Assembly: GCF_002754245.1 (NCBI RefSeq)
Contig: NZ_PEEX01000001.1
Location: 3,080,001-3,144,000 of the forward strand
Reading direction: 5' to 3'
From: Chryseobacterium sp. 52
GTDB taxonomy: Bacteria; Bacteroidota; Bacteroidia; Flavobacteriales; Weeksellaceae
DNA: 64,000 nucleotides
The notes below the pieces were generated by a model. It saw only the letters and a list, made by a program, of their open reading frames with translations. It was not told the origin of the DNA and did no database searches. How positions within the stretch are numbered: the first letter of the stretch is position 1; every line of letters starts with the position of its first letter. Shown here piece after piece: positions 15,867 to 23,395 of this stretch. A program made the position numbers and the translations under genes.

Positions 15867-17279
15867 TCAGATCTTTTTTGCAAGATTTCCGACCTGCTGC
15901 AGGCATAATCTGGTTTCTTCATTCCATGGAAGCCCGATGCAGAGGCGCATACAGTTTTCAAACTGATCCTGCAGGGTAAACATCCTGCCGGGAGCAATGC
16001 TTATGTTCTGTTTAATGGCCAGATCATAGAGTTCAGTAGTACGGATCTTCTTGTCAAATTCAACCCAGAGCGATAAACCTCCCTGTGGGCGGCTTGTTTT
16101 GGTGCCTTCAGGAAAATAGTCTGCAATGGTCTGTACATAATTCTGATAATTATTCTGAAGGGCTCTTCTCATCTGCTGAAGGTGCTTTTCATATCTCCCT
16201 GATTTTAAAAAATTAGCCACCGCTTCATTCACAATAGAAATAGAAGAGGTGGAATGGAGTAGTTTAAGTTTCATAATTTTATCCTTGTATTTGCCGGGAG
16301 CAATCCATCCTACACGATATCCCGGAGCAAGAGTTTTTGAGATAGAGCTGCAGTACAGCACATTTCCGTCTTTGTCAAAGGATTTACAGCATTTCGGACG
16401 GCTGGAACCAAAATAAAGATCACCATACACGTCGTCTTCAATCAAAGGAATGTTATTTTCAGAGAGCAGTTTTACAATTTCCTTTTTGTTCTCATCGGGC
16501 ATACAGCTTCCTAACGGGGAATTGAAATTAGGAATTAACAGGCATACATTGATTTGAGGAATCACTTTTCGCAAAGCATCAATTTCAATACCTGTTGTCG
16601 GATGAGTGGGAAGTTCCAGGACGTTTAATCCCAAACCGTTGGCCAGCTGCAGAATGCCCGGATAGCAAGGACTTTCGATGGCTATTGTATCACCGGGTTT
16701 TCCTAAAGCCATAAGACAGAATGACAGGGCATTCATGCCGCCGTTTGTAGTGACCAGATCATTTTCACTCAGGTTTCCGCCCCATTGAAGAGAGCGTACC
16801 GCAATCATTCTCCGGAGTTTTAAATTGCCCTGAAGCTCCTCATATTCTGTTCCGCCATCTTTTAGTTCCCGGGTTGCATTGATGATTTCTTTCTTTAATT
16901 TGGCTTGTGGGAGAAGATCTCCGGAAGGAATTCCGATAGAGAAAAAAGTGAGTCCTTTTTTACCCATATTTTCATAGACTTTACTAATCAGCTCATCCGG
17001 TTCATCGTTATTGGCAATCAGAGACGGGCGGCTTACTTCGGGAAGAGGAAGTTTTACAGACATCAGCCTGCTGACAAAATACCCTGACTGAGGCTTGGAT
17101 TCAATTAAAGACTGTGATTCAAGTTCCAGAAATACCCGTTTCGCTGTATTCATACTTACCTGGTGCTCCTGACACATCATTCGTACGGAAGGAAGCCTGT
17201 CACCAGCCTTCAATACGCCGTTTCTGATCTGGGAGGCAATTCCGTCAGCGATTTCTGTATATATAAATTCTTTACTCAT
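15867..17279 (-). CDS. MocR-type regulator (GntR HTH fused to aminotransferase)
   Basis: 470 residues. An N-terminal GntR winged helix (about 1-70; RLPSVRMMCQEHQVSMNTAKRVF) is fused to a fold-type I aminotransferase domain with the PLP lysine in YCSSISKTLAPGYRVGW. Such proteins sense PLP or an amino-acid adduct and control nearby genes. It is divergent from an EamA-type exporter, whose promoter region carries two direct repeats (17288-17298 and 17318-17328) that could be its binding sites. The exporter is therefore the likely target, by inference. Confidence 0.9.
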   Translation of the reverse strand: MSKEFIYTEIADGIASQIRNGVLKAGDRLPSVRMMCQEHQVSMNTAKRVFLELESQSLIESKPQSGYFVSRLMSVKLPLPEVSRPSLIANNDEPDELISKVYENMGKKGLTFFSIGIPSGDLLPQAKLKKEIINATRELKDGGTEYEELQGNLKLRRMIAVRSLQWGGNLSENDLVTTNGGMNALSFCLMALGKPGDTIAIESPCYPGILQLANGLGLNVLELPTHPTTGIEIDALRKVIPQINVCLLIPNFNSPLGSCMPDENKKEIVKLLSENNIPLIEDDVYGDLYFGSSRPKCCKSFDKDGNVLYCSSISKTLAPGYRVGWIAPGKYKDKIMKLKLLHSTSSISIVNEAVANFLKSGRYEKHLQQMRRALQNNYQNYVQTIADYFPEGTKTSRPQGGLSLWVEFDKKIRTTELYDLAIKQNISIAPGRMFTLQDQFENCMRLCIGLPWNEETRLCLQQVGNLAKKI

Positions 17280-17287
17280 TTTTTTAA

Positions 17288-17328
17288 ACTGTGCTCATGC
17301 AAATATACAAAACTGGGACTGTGTTTAT
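17288..17328. promoter_or_regulatory. Direct repeats in the MocR-exporter intergenic region
   Basis: ACTGTGCTCAT and ACTGTGTTTAT start exactly 30 bp apart (three helical turns), between the divergent MocR and EamA genes. Same-face direct repeats are typical MocR binding sites. Confidence 0.4.
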
Positions 17329-17342
17329 TTATTTTTCCTTTC

Positions 17343-17350
17343 TAATTTTG
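17343..17350 (+). promoter_or_regulatory. -7 box TAATTTTG of the EamA transporter gene
   Basis: A perfect TAnnTTTG match 20 bp before the start, just downstream of the direct repeats. Confidence 0.6.
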
Positions 17351-17370
17351 TATCATTAAAAAATATCAAA

Positions 17371-18255
17371 ATGATGACTGACAAAATATCCAGAGATGAA
17401 AGTGTAAACGGATGGATCAACGGCTTTATAGGCGTATTGCTGTTCAGCGGATCCATGCCGGCGACCAAATTAGCGGTCATGGAAATGAGCCCGATCTTTG
17501 TAACGATTGCCCGTGCAGCTATTGCTGGAATACTGGCTCTTTCTGTTCTATTGATTTACAAGGAAAAGCGTCCTGAAAAAAAACAAATATTTTCTCTTGT
17601 TCTGGTTTCTATTGGCTGTGTGGTAGGTTTTCCGCTTCTTTCTGCACTGGCACTGCAATATCTGACCTCCGCACATTCTATTGTGTTTTTGGGAATGCTT
17701 CCTCTGGCCACTGCTGTTTTCGGGGTTTTCCGAGGTGGGGAAAGGCCGCATCCCATATTTTGGTTTTTCTCTGTAATAGGAAGCCTTTTAGTGATAGGAT
17801 ATGCGATTTCTCAGGGGATTTCAGCTTCACCTGTTGGCGATGTTCTGATGCTGCTGGCGGTGATTTTATGCGGAATGGGATATGCTGAAGGGGCTAAGCT
17901 TTCAAAAACATTGGGCGGATGGCAGGTTATTTCATGGGCTCTGGTATTGGCATTACCTATTATGATTCCTCTGTTTTTTATTTATTTTCCGGACCATATT
18001 GAAACCGTTAGCTTTAAGGGCTGGTTTGGAATGGCTTATATTTCCCTTTTCAGTATGTTTATAGGATTTATATTCTGGTACAAAGGTTTGGCGCAGGGTG
18101 GTATTGCAACGGTAGGGCAGCTACAGCTGTTACAGCCTTTTTTTGGGCTGGGGCTTGCGGCCTATTTCCTTCATGAGCAGGTGAGCATAGGAATGGTAGG
18201 CGTTACCGTTGGGGTGATTTTATGTGTGGCAGGGACTAAGAAATTCGCTAAATAA
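17371..18255 (+). CDS. EamA/DMT-family exporter
   Basis: 294 residues with about ten hydrophobic segments and the two-repeat layout of the drug/metabolite transporter superfamily (first EamA repeat about 15-140, second about 155-290). Signatures include SGSMPATKLAVMEMSPIFVTIARAAIAG near the start and QLLQPFFGLGLAAYFLHEQVS near the end. Members export amino acids or other small metabolites across the inner membrane. Divergence from a MocR regulator suggests an amine or amino-acid substrate. Two ATGs stand in tandem at 17371 and 17374; either can be the start. Confidence 0.88.
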   Translation: MMTDKISRDESVNGWINGFIGVLLFSGSMPATKLAVMEMSPIFVTIARAAIAGILALSVLLIYKEKRPEKKQIFSLVLVSIGCVVGFPLLSALALQYLTSAHSIVFLGMLPLATAVFGVFRGGERPHPIFWFFSVIGSLLVIGYAISQGISASPVGDVLMLLAVILCGMGYAEGAKLSKTLGGWQVISWALVLALPIMIPLFFIYFPDHIETVSFKGWFGMAYISLFSMFIGFIFWYKGLAQGGIATVGQLQLLQPFFGLGLAAYFLHEQVSIGMVGVTVGVILCVAGTKKFAK

Positions 18256-18299
18256 TTAAAATATACGGGGCATCTTTTTTATTGTTCCGTGGTACACAT

Positions 18300-19835
18300 C
18301 TACTGATTTATCCATGCTTTTCTTAGGGCTGTTTGTTCTGAACTGGGATTAGGTGAAAGGCTTACCTTTCCAGTATTTTCATCATAGATAAAGCCTGCTT
18401 TTGCAAGGGATTCTTTCAATGGGACAGGCTTTGTACCTTCTATATAGTCTTTGAAAAATGTGCGGATTTCAGGGAAAGTCATTTTTGTAATTTCATCAAA
18501 TAAGTCATCATCATTAAAATACTTATCCTCACCATATTTTTGCATAAGGTGCTGCATCAGATCCTGAGTGCCCATCTTTCCGTCAGAAAGTTCACGTAAT
18601 TTTATATCCAGACATAATCCGAGTAATGGGCCTTTCTGGTAGACATTCATGTACTGATCCTGTTTTTCCATGGCATTTTTACTTAAGTCTGTGAAAGCTA
18701 AATTTTGATCAAACTCCTTCATTCCTTTAATTTTTTCTTCCAGTGTCTTTTCGAAATCCAGCAGACTGATCATTTTTTGTTTTATAGGCATATGAATGGT
18801 GGCATATTCTGTCATCCCTTCATAAAGCCATAAATGCTTAGACATCTTAGGATTAAAAAAATCATAATGCTGAATTTCTCCTGAATGAATATGAAGTGGG
18901 GTTATGATATGAAAAAACTCATGAGCAGCAACTCTATTTAACGCATCTTGCAGAAAGTCTATATTTCCGGAAAGATAAAGGCAGACTGTAGATCGCGAAT
19001 GTTCCAAGCCGTCTCCCATAAATCCCTGTTCTTTTGAAGATTCATAATAGATCAGAAAGGCATATTTTTCTACAGGTAATTTACCACCCAGATAAGCCTG
19101 CTGGTTTTTTAGAATAGTCTCTATGTGATTGGCTATTTTTTTTGAATAATGCCGTTCATTTTTGTTGTAAAATGATACAAGTACCTGGGTAGTGCCTATT
19201 TTCAGTAAGGTGGTGTCAGGAACACAGTACATCACAGGTGAGTCAACTAATTTCCTGTAATCTTTTGCCCAAACTATATCCGTACTGTCATTTTTTCTTT
19301 TATAATCCAATGCGGAAGAGGCATAAAAGTCTTTGTTTTTCTGAATATTTATTTCATAAGGAGCATCTTTTATTTCTTCGAAGTAGCCTGCCAAAGAATT
19401 ATAGTTGAGTACAAAAACGCTGTCCTTTTTAAAAGTACTGCCTGCGGACTTTGCACCTTCCGTATTTTCCTGTAAAGAATCCCATCCATCTGCAACCTGA
19501 TATGATATTTTCTGCACATGTTTGAGGTCATGTATCATCCAGCTATTCTTATCCAGGCGTTCCGTAAGCACTTTTTTTCCTTTTTTGTCAATGGCAACAA
19601 GGTCAGAAACATATTGCCCAAAATTCATAGCCTGATAAAATCCGGGAACGAGTTTGGGAATAATAAACTTTCCTTTTTCCAGCCTGTTTTTGGGCGGCGT
19701 AAAAGAAACCATCACTTTATCATTCGTCATGTGAAGAAGATCTATAGTGTATTTATAGTTTTTCTTTGATGATTGGGCAATCATCATGTTAGGAAAAAGA
19801 ATCAGTACAAAAAATATTTTTATAATACTTTTCAT
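18300..19835 (-). CDS. Secreted M61-type metallopeptidase without PDZ domain
   Basis: 511 residues with the signal peptide MKSIIKIFFVLILFPNMMIAQ. An N-terminal beta domain (about 30-180) precedes the catalytic part: GLEHSRSTVCLYL, the zinc motif HEFFHI, and the third ligand Glu in HLWLYEGMTEYA. This is the arrangement of M61 glycyl aminopeptidases. The usual PDZ domain after the catalytic region is missing: only about 45 residues follow TFFKDYIEG. The enzyme probably acts in the periplasm on peptides. It stands alone, 45 bp from the convergent EamA gene. Confidence 0.85.
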   Translation of the reverse strand: MKSIIKIFFVLILFPNMMIAQSSKKNYKYTIDLLHMTNDKVMVSFTPPKNRLEKGKFIIPKLVPGFYQAMNFGQYVSDLVAIDKKGKKVLTERLDKNSWMIHDLKHVQKISYQVADGWDSLQENTEGAKSAGSTFKKDSVFVLNYNSLAGYFEEIKDAPYEINIQKNKDFYASSALDYKRKNDSTDIVWAKDYRKLVDSPVMYCVPDTTLLKIGTTQVLVSFYNKNERHYSKKIANHIETILKNQQAYLGGKLPVEKYAFLIYYESSKEQGFMGDGLEHSRSTVCLYLSGNIDFLQDALNRVAAHEFFHIITPLHIHSGEIQHYDFFNPKMSKHLWLYEGMTEYATIHMPIKQKMISLLDFEKTLEEKIKGMKEFDQNLAFTDLSKNAMEKQDQYMNVYQKGPLLGLCLDIKLRELSDGKMGTQDLMQHLMQKYGEDKYFNDDDLFDEITKMTFPEIRTFFKDYIEGTKPVPLKESLAKAGFIYDENTGKVSLSPNPSSEQTALRKAWINQ

Positions 19836-20057
19836 TTGCTTTTGCTTTAATGCTTAACAAAAATAAAGAGTTTCAGGATATTAACCGCAGTGTATGATGA
19901 ATAAAGTTGCCCGGTTAGGAAGATTCCGTATGTGGTATTAATTATCATTAAAATACATTTAGATGAAAATCGTGTAAACTCAAGAAAGGAGAGTTCACAT
20001 CTCAGAGATAGTGAGAAATTATTTTATTTATCTATTTAAATTGAATGTTTTAATAGA
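19836..20057. other. Intergenic region upstream of the M61 gene
   Basis: About 220 AT-rich bases with no credible gene and no clear TAnnTTTG box on the minus strand. Confidence 0.4.
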
Positions 20058-20339
20058 TTAACGTGATTTAATTAACCGGTAAATTGTACTTGTATGAACA
20101 TTGAATAACTTGGTTATTTCAGGAATTGTCTTTCTTCCCGATTGGATAAGATGTTGCACTTTTTTTCTCCGGACTTCTTTTTTAGTTCGGGCATTTTTTC
20201 CAATCTGCCTTTTAAATAATTCATAAGGTTCAATATTTGTATACGCTATAAAAGAGTCAGAATTCCCAATGAAATTTTTACCGGATAGATTGTATAGAAA
20301 AAGCATCGTGCTGATCGATGGAAGTATCCTGTATTTCAT
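20058..20339 (-). CDS. Small HTH protein, possible resolvase-tail remnant
   Basis: 93 residues. The C-terminal half (KVQHLIQSGRKTIPEITKLF then NVHTSTIYRLIKSR) looks like the HTH_7 domain at the end of Hin-type site-specific recombinases, where it binds DNA. The catalytic resolvase domain is absent, and the first 45 residues resemble nothing I know. It may be a stand-alone DNA-binding protein or what is left of an invertase; no recombination sites or partner domain are visible. The ATG at 20339 faces the Crp/Fnr gene at 20433 across a 93-bp region holding a long inverted repeat. Confidence 0.5.
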   Translation of the reverse strand: MKYRILPSISTMLFLYNLSGKNFIGNSDSFIAYTNIEPYELFKRQIGKNARTKKEVRRKKVQHLIQSGRKTIPEITKLFNVHTSTIYRLIKSR

Positions 20340-20380
20340 GAAAGGGAAAGAAAAATAATAATTTCTTATTAAAAAAGCGG

Positions 20381-20414
20381 TTTCAATAATAAAATTTACT
20401 ATTTTTTATTGAAA
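20381..20414. repeat. Inverted repeat ahead of the second Crp/Fnr gene
   Basis: TTTCAATAA (20381-20389) and TTATTGAAA (20406-20414) form perfect 9-bp arms, 16 bp apart, between the divergent HTH and Crp/Fnr genes. A shared operator is possible. Confidence 0.4.
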
Positions 20415-20432
20415 ATATTTAAATAAACACTT

Positions 20433-21047
20433 ATGAAAACAATAAGTTGCATGAATATTGATGATGAGTTGCTATATTCATCCGGAGGAGAAGTCAAACA
20501 ATATAAAAAGGGTGAACTCATATATAGAGAGGGAGATCATGCCCTTTACTATTTTCAGATCAGAGAAGGGAAGGTGAAACTTAATAACTATGATGACGAT
20601 GGAAAAGAATTCATCCATAACATTTTTGGAGGAAAACAGAGTTTTGGGGATTCAATGCTTTTTTTAGATAAATTTTATCCAACGAATGCAGTCTGTATCA
20701 CTCCTTCAGAGATTATAAGAGTACCCAGGGAGCAGTTTCTGAAATTAATAAAGATGCAACCTCAGCTTTCTTTGGAAATGAATGCCTGTCTTTCGCAAAG
20801 GCTTTATTTCAAAGCGATTATGCTGCAGGCTATGGCGTCTCTGAACCCTGTTTCAAGGCTCACCGGACTTCTGAATTATCTTAAAAGTTATCATGATGAC
20901 AGCTGTGGAAGCTGCTTTCAGGTAGAACTTACAAGACAGCAAATTGCCAATCTGGTCGGGCTTCGTGTGGAAACCGTTATCAGAGTTCTGAAAAAAATGG
21001 AAAAGGAAGGAAATATTACGATAGAAAACAGGAAAATTGTGTATTGA
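20433..21047 (+). CDS. Crp/Fnr-family transcriptional regulator (2 of 4)
   Basis: 204 residues. The beta-roll spans about 17-125 (QYKKGELIYREGDHALYYFQIREGKVKLNNYDDDG). The winged helix near the end is well conserved (LTRQQIANLVGLRVETVIRVLKKMEKEGNITIENRKIVY), matching the classic E--SR-like recognition helix. Four cysteines are present (Cys6 and others at 88, 124 and about 154-157), but they are not in the FNR iron-sulfur pattern. Its probable target starts just downstream: a box TATGATCCAAGTCATA lies 13 bp after its stop, at an activator distance from a -7 element. It is oriented to control the operon 21190-22504. Confidence 0.9.
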   Translation: MKTISCMNIDDELLYSSGGEVKQYKKGELIYREGDHALYYFQIREGKVKLNNYDDDGKEFIHNIFGGKQSFGDSMLFLDKFYPTNAVCITPSEIIRVPREQFLKLIKMQPQLSLEMNACLSQRLYFKAIMLQAMASLNPVSRLTGLLNYLKSYHDDSCGSCFQVELTRQQIANLVGLRVETVIRVLKKMEKEGNITIENRKIVY

Positions 21048-21059
21048 GAGTGATTTCAT

Positions 21060-21104
21060 TATGATCCAAGTCATAAAAAAGTGAATTATTCGGATGTATA
21101 TTTG
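21060..21104 (+). promoter_or_regulatory. Crp/Fnr-type box and -7 element of the downstream operon
   Basis: TATGA-N6-TCATA (21060-21075) is a perfect palindrome. A -7 box TATATTTG follows at 21097-21104. The palindrome centre is 36.5 bp from the last base of the -7 box, that is about -42 from the expected start, the class II activator position. Confidence 0.65.
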
Positions 21105-21189
21105 ACAGATCAAGTATCACTACATTTCTTAAGACCTCAGTAAGGGCAGTATAAAGGCTTTCGGCTTTACAGATCAGGATTCCGAACCA

Positions 21190-21546
21190 TTGCTGTCTGA
21201 GATGGGGCATAAGGTTTTGTTTAAACCACGAGTATTCAAATATATGGACTGTCAGAAAATTGTAAAAACTCTGAAACATAAAGATTTCATCAAGGTTTCC
21301 AATAAAGGAAACTGGTTTGAAAAAGGGGCAGCTGTATATGCTAAAGAAATAAAGGATAATATCTTTTTACTTTTTGTAATTCTCAAAGACATAGAAATTG
21401 AGAATATTCAGGCACTGATTGCTCATTTTGACAGCTTTAGCAGCATAGGATTGAAAGAGCCGGAACAGATTATGTTCTACCTTTCAATCAAAGATAAAGA
21501 AGACCTTCATTATTTTGAGAAATATTTAAAAATTTCCGATAACTAA
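21190..21546 (+). CDS. Hypothetical protein, first gene of the Crp-linked operon
   Basis: A frame of about 118 residues. It has no ATG at its upstream edge: the candidate starts are a TTG at 21190 and an ATG at 21202, and an in-frame stop lies at 21130-21132. The composition is that of a soluble mixed alpha/beta protein (KIVKTLKHKDFIKVSNKGNW, then FLLFVILKDIEIENIQALIAH). I do not recognise a family. It follows the Crp/Fnr box and promoter at 21060-21104 and is 13 bp from the next gene, so it is probably the first gene of a three-gene transcript. Confidence 0.55.
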   Translation: MLSEMGHKVLFKPRVFKYMDCQKIVKTLKHKDFIKVSNKGNWFEKGAAVYAKEIKDNIFLLFVILKDIEIENIQALIAHFDSFSSIGLKEPEQIMFYLSIKDKEDLHYFEKYLKISDN

Positions 21547-21559
21547 TAACCTTGAGAAT

Positions 21560-21946
21560 ATGATATTTGAAAATGACACTTTAAAACATTCCGGCCTGAA
21601 TGATAAAAATAACATGATAGAGAATGAATCTTTATTCCCAAGCGTTATCAATTCTTACGGAGTCACCGCTTTTCTGATCAAATCATTGGAAAAGATAAAA
21701 AATAATGCAAAGTGCGATATCCTGAAAAATATAATTGACACTTATATCAAAGAATATATTCTGAATATCCGTGAGTATCACGATGAAAGAACGGCACCAC
21801 CTGTCCATATGGATGCAGAAATAAAAATTGAAAACAGCTCTTTCACCTTATATGCGAAAACAGCATATTACAAAGTATTGAAAGAAGAAGAATATCTCAA
21901 TAAAGTATTGAGTACTTTGGGAAAAGATAAGACGGATGCCGGGTAA
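21560..21946 (+). CDS. Hypothetical protein in the Crp-linked operon
   Basis: 128 residues, ATG at 21560, between the previous unknown gene and the CinA-like gene. It is mostly helical and charged (LIKSLEKIKNNAKCDILKNI, IKEYILNIREYHDE), without signal peptide or membrane segment. I see no family match. Position and direction suggest it is made under the same Crp/Fnr control as its neighbours. The weak leader TTGAGAATATG gives little support to the exact start. Confidence 0.6.
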   Translation: MIFENDTLKHSGLNDKNNMIENESLFPSVINSYGVTAFLIKSLEKIKNNAKCDILKNIIDTYIKEYILNIREYHDERTAPPVHMDAEIKIENSSFTLYAKTAYYKVLKEEEYLNKVLSTLGKDKTDAG

Positions 21947-22003
21947 AATTGGATTGACGACTTTAAACTCTCCTTCACACCACATCACTAAATCACTACA
22001 ATT

Positions 22004-22504
22004 ATGGAATTTCAAAAAAATCTTTTAGACTATATAAGTCAGTCATTGATGACTTCAGGGGAAACAATTTCAGTTGCTGAGAGCGTTACCTCCGGGTGCC
22101 TTCAATTGGCTTTTTCTCAGATGCCCAATGCCTCTTTGTTTTTCAAAGGAGGAATGACAACCTATGCATTGCCCCAAAAAGTAGATCTGCTGCAGGTAAA
22201 CAGAGCAGAAGCTGAAGAATCCGACTGTGTGTCAGACAGTATTGCACAGACCATGGCTCTCAATGTTGCTAAACTTTTCGACACTGATTGGTCAATCGCC
22301 ACAACCGGCTACTGCAAACCGATAAGAAAATCATTATATAAAATCTTTGCGTATTTTTCTTTTTCTTATAAAGGCGAAATTATCCTTAACAAAAAACTGG
22401 AACTTCATCCTAAAACTCAGGCTCTGAACGCCCAGATGTATTATACAGAATTCATTCTCGGATGTTTTAAAAGTGAAATAAATCAGTTGCTGATCTTAAA
22501 ATAG
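22004..22504 (+). CDS. CinA-family protein (nicotinamide mononucleotide deamidase domain)
   Basis: 166 residues of the CinA C-terminal (PncC-type) fold. SVAESVTSGCLQLAFSQM at about 23-40 matches the AES-TGG start of the family, GGMTTYALPQK the middle, and IATTGYCKP the TGIAGP region, although the last has diverged. PncC-type enzymes deamidate NMN to NaMN in NAD recycling. The altered TGYCKP loop leaves activity uncertain. It is the last gene of the operon that follows the Crp/Fnr box at 21060, and its stop is 15 bp from the convergent AraC gene. Confidence 0.75.
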   Translation: MEFQKNLLDYISQSLMTSGETISVAESVTSGCLQLAFSQMPNASLFFKGGMTTYALPQKVDLLQVNRAEAEESDCVSDSIAQTMALNVAKLFDTDWSIATTGYCKPIRKSLYKIFAYFSFSYKGEIILNKKLELHPKTQALNAQMYYTEFILGCFKSEINQLLILK

Positions 22505-22519
22505 CTGTCAACCGACTCT

Positions 22520-23326
22520 TTAATTGATCTTTTTTACTTTAGGTTTAGACTTCATGATCGCATAATAGGAAGAAGTAAAAGCGGATAAACTCTGATAACC
22601 CACTTTATACGCGATCTGGCTTAATGTCAACTGCCCCGTATCAATCAGTTCTATACTTTTTAAAATTCTGACAAGCTGCAGGTATTTCTGAAGCGTAATT
22701 CCGGTTTCATTTTTAAATATCCTTTGAAGACTGCGGACAGACATCTGTGCTTTTTCTGCCAGTTCATCGGCATTCAGGCTGTATTTAAAATTGGAATTGA
22801 TATATGTACATACAGGAATAAGTCTTACATCTGACGGGACAGGGATTTCGAGATAACTGCTTTCTCTGCAGAAATTGGGAAGACTTTTTAAAATGGCTTT
22901 AAAAAATAAATCCTGTTCCTCATCATCTTCTACCAACTGGTTCCATTTAGAAGCATATAAAAGCATTTCTTTTAAAACAGGAGGAACTGCAAAAACATGA
23001 ACATTCTGGTAAAAATCATCATTAAAAACAGTTTTAAATAAGAAAACCATCAAGTTGACTGTCTTCGCTTCTGAAGTGATTTTGTGGGCTTTCCCGGAAG
23101 GAATCCAGATGACATGATACTGCGGCACGAGATAGATTTTCTGATCTATATGAAAATACTGATAGCCTTCCTCTACAAAAGTCAGTTGGGCACGGTGATG
23201 CGCATGCTCGTGATCGTCATGTTTCCAGCCTTTTTCGCACCAGACATAGGCATCTTTTTCAATGGTATCTACAAATCGGCTGTTGGTTTTTTCCGTTAAA
23301 CCGCATTTCACAATGTCGTTCTGCAT
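22520..23326 (-). CDS. AraC-family regulator with cupin sensor domain
   Basis: 268 residues. An N-terminal cupin-like sensing domain (HAHHRAQLTFVEEGYQYFHIDQ, about 40-62, with VIWIPSGKAHKI) precedes two helix-turn-helix motifs (NADELAEKAQMSVRSLQRIF and TLSQIAYKVGYQSLSAFTSS). It is divergent from the exported flavodoxin-RidA gene 69 bp away and is its likely regulator. The histidine-rich cupin could bind a metal or a small ligand. The ATG at 23326 is well placed. Confidence 0.9.
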   Translation of the reverse strand: MQNDIVKCGLTEKTNSRFVDTIEKDAYVWCEKGWKHDDHEHAHHRAQLTFVEEGYQYFHIDQKIYLVPQYHVIWIPSGKAHKITSEAKTVNLMVFLFKTVFNDDFYQNVHVFAVPPVLKEMLLYASKWNQLVEDDEEQDLFFKAILKSLPNFCRESSYLEIPVPSDVRLIPVCTYINSNFKYSLNADELAEKAQMSVRSLQRIFKNETGITLQKYLQLVRILKSIELIDTGQLTLSQIAYKVGYQSLSAFTSSYYAIMKSKPKVKKIN

Positions 23327-23354
23327 AGAATTTTTGGCAAATTTAATAAAAACG

Positions 23355-23375
23355 ACAATACTAATTTTGTATTGT
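23355..23375. promoter_or_regulatory. Palindromic operator over the -7 box of the flavodoxin-RidA gene
   Basis: ACAATAC (23355-23361) and GTATTGT (23369-23375) are perfect inverted repeats. The -7 box TAATTTTG (23362-23369) lies between them, so a bound protein would block RNA polymerase. Confidence 0.55.
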
Positions 23376-23395
23376 AATTATTTATCTTATTAAAA

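Noticed and set aside
20433..21047. FNR-type oxygen sensor
   Set aside because: Cysteines are present but not in the spacing of the FNR iron-sulfur cluster.
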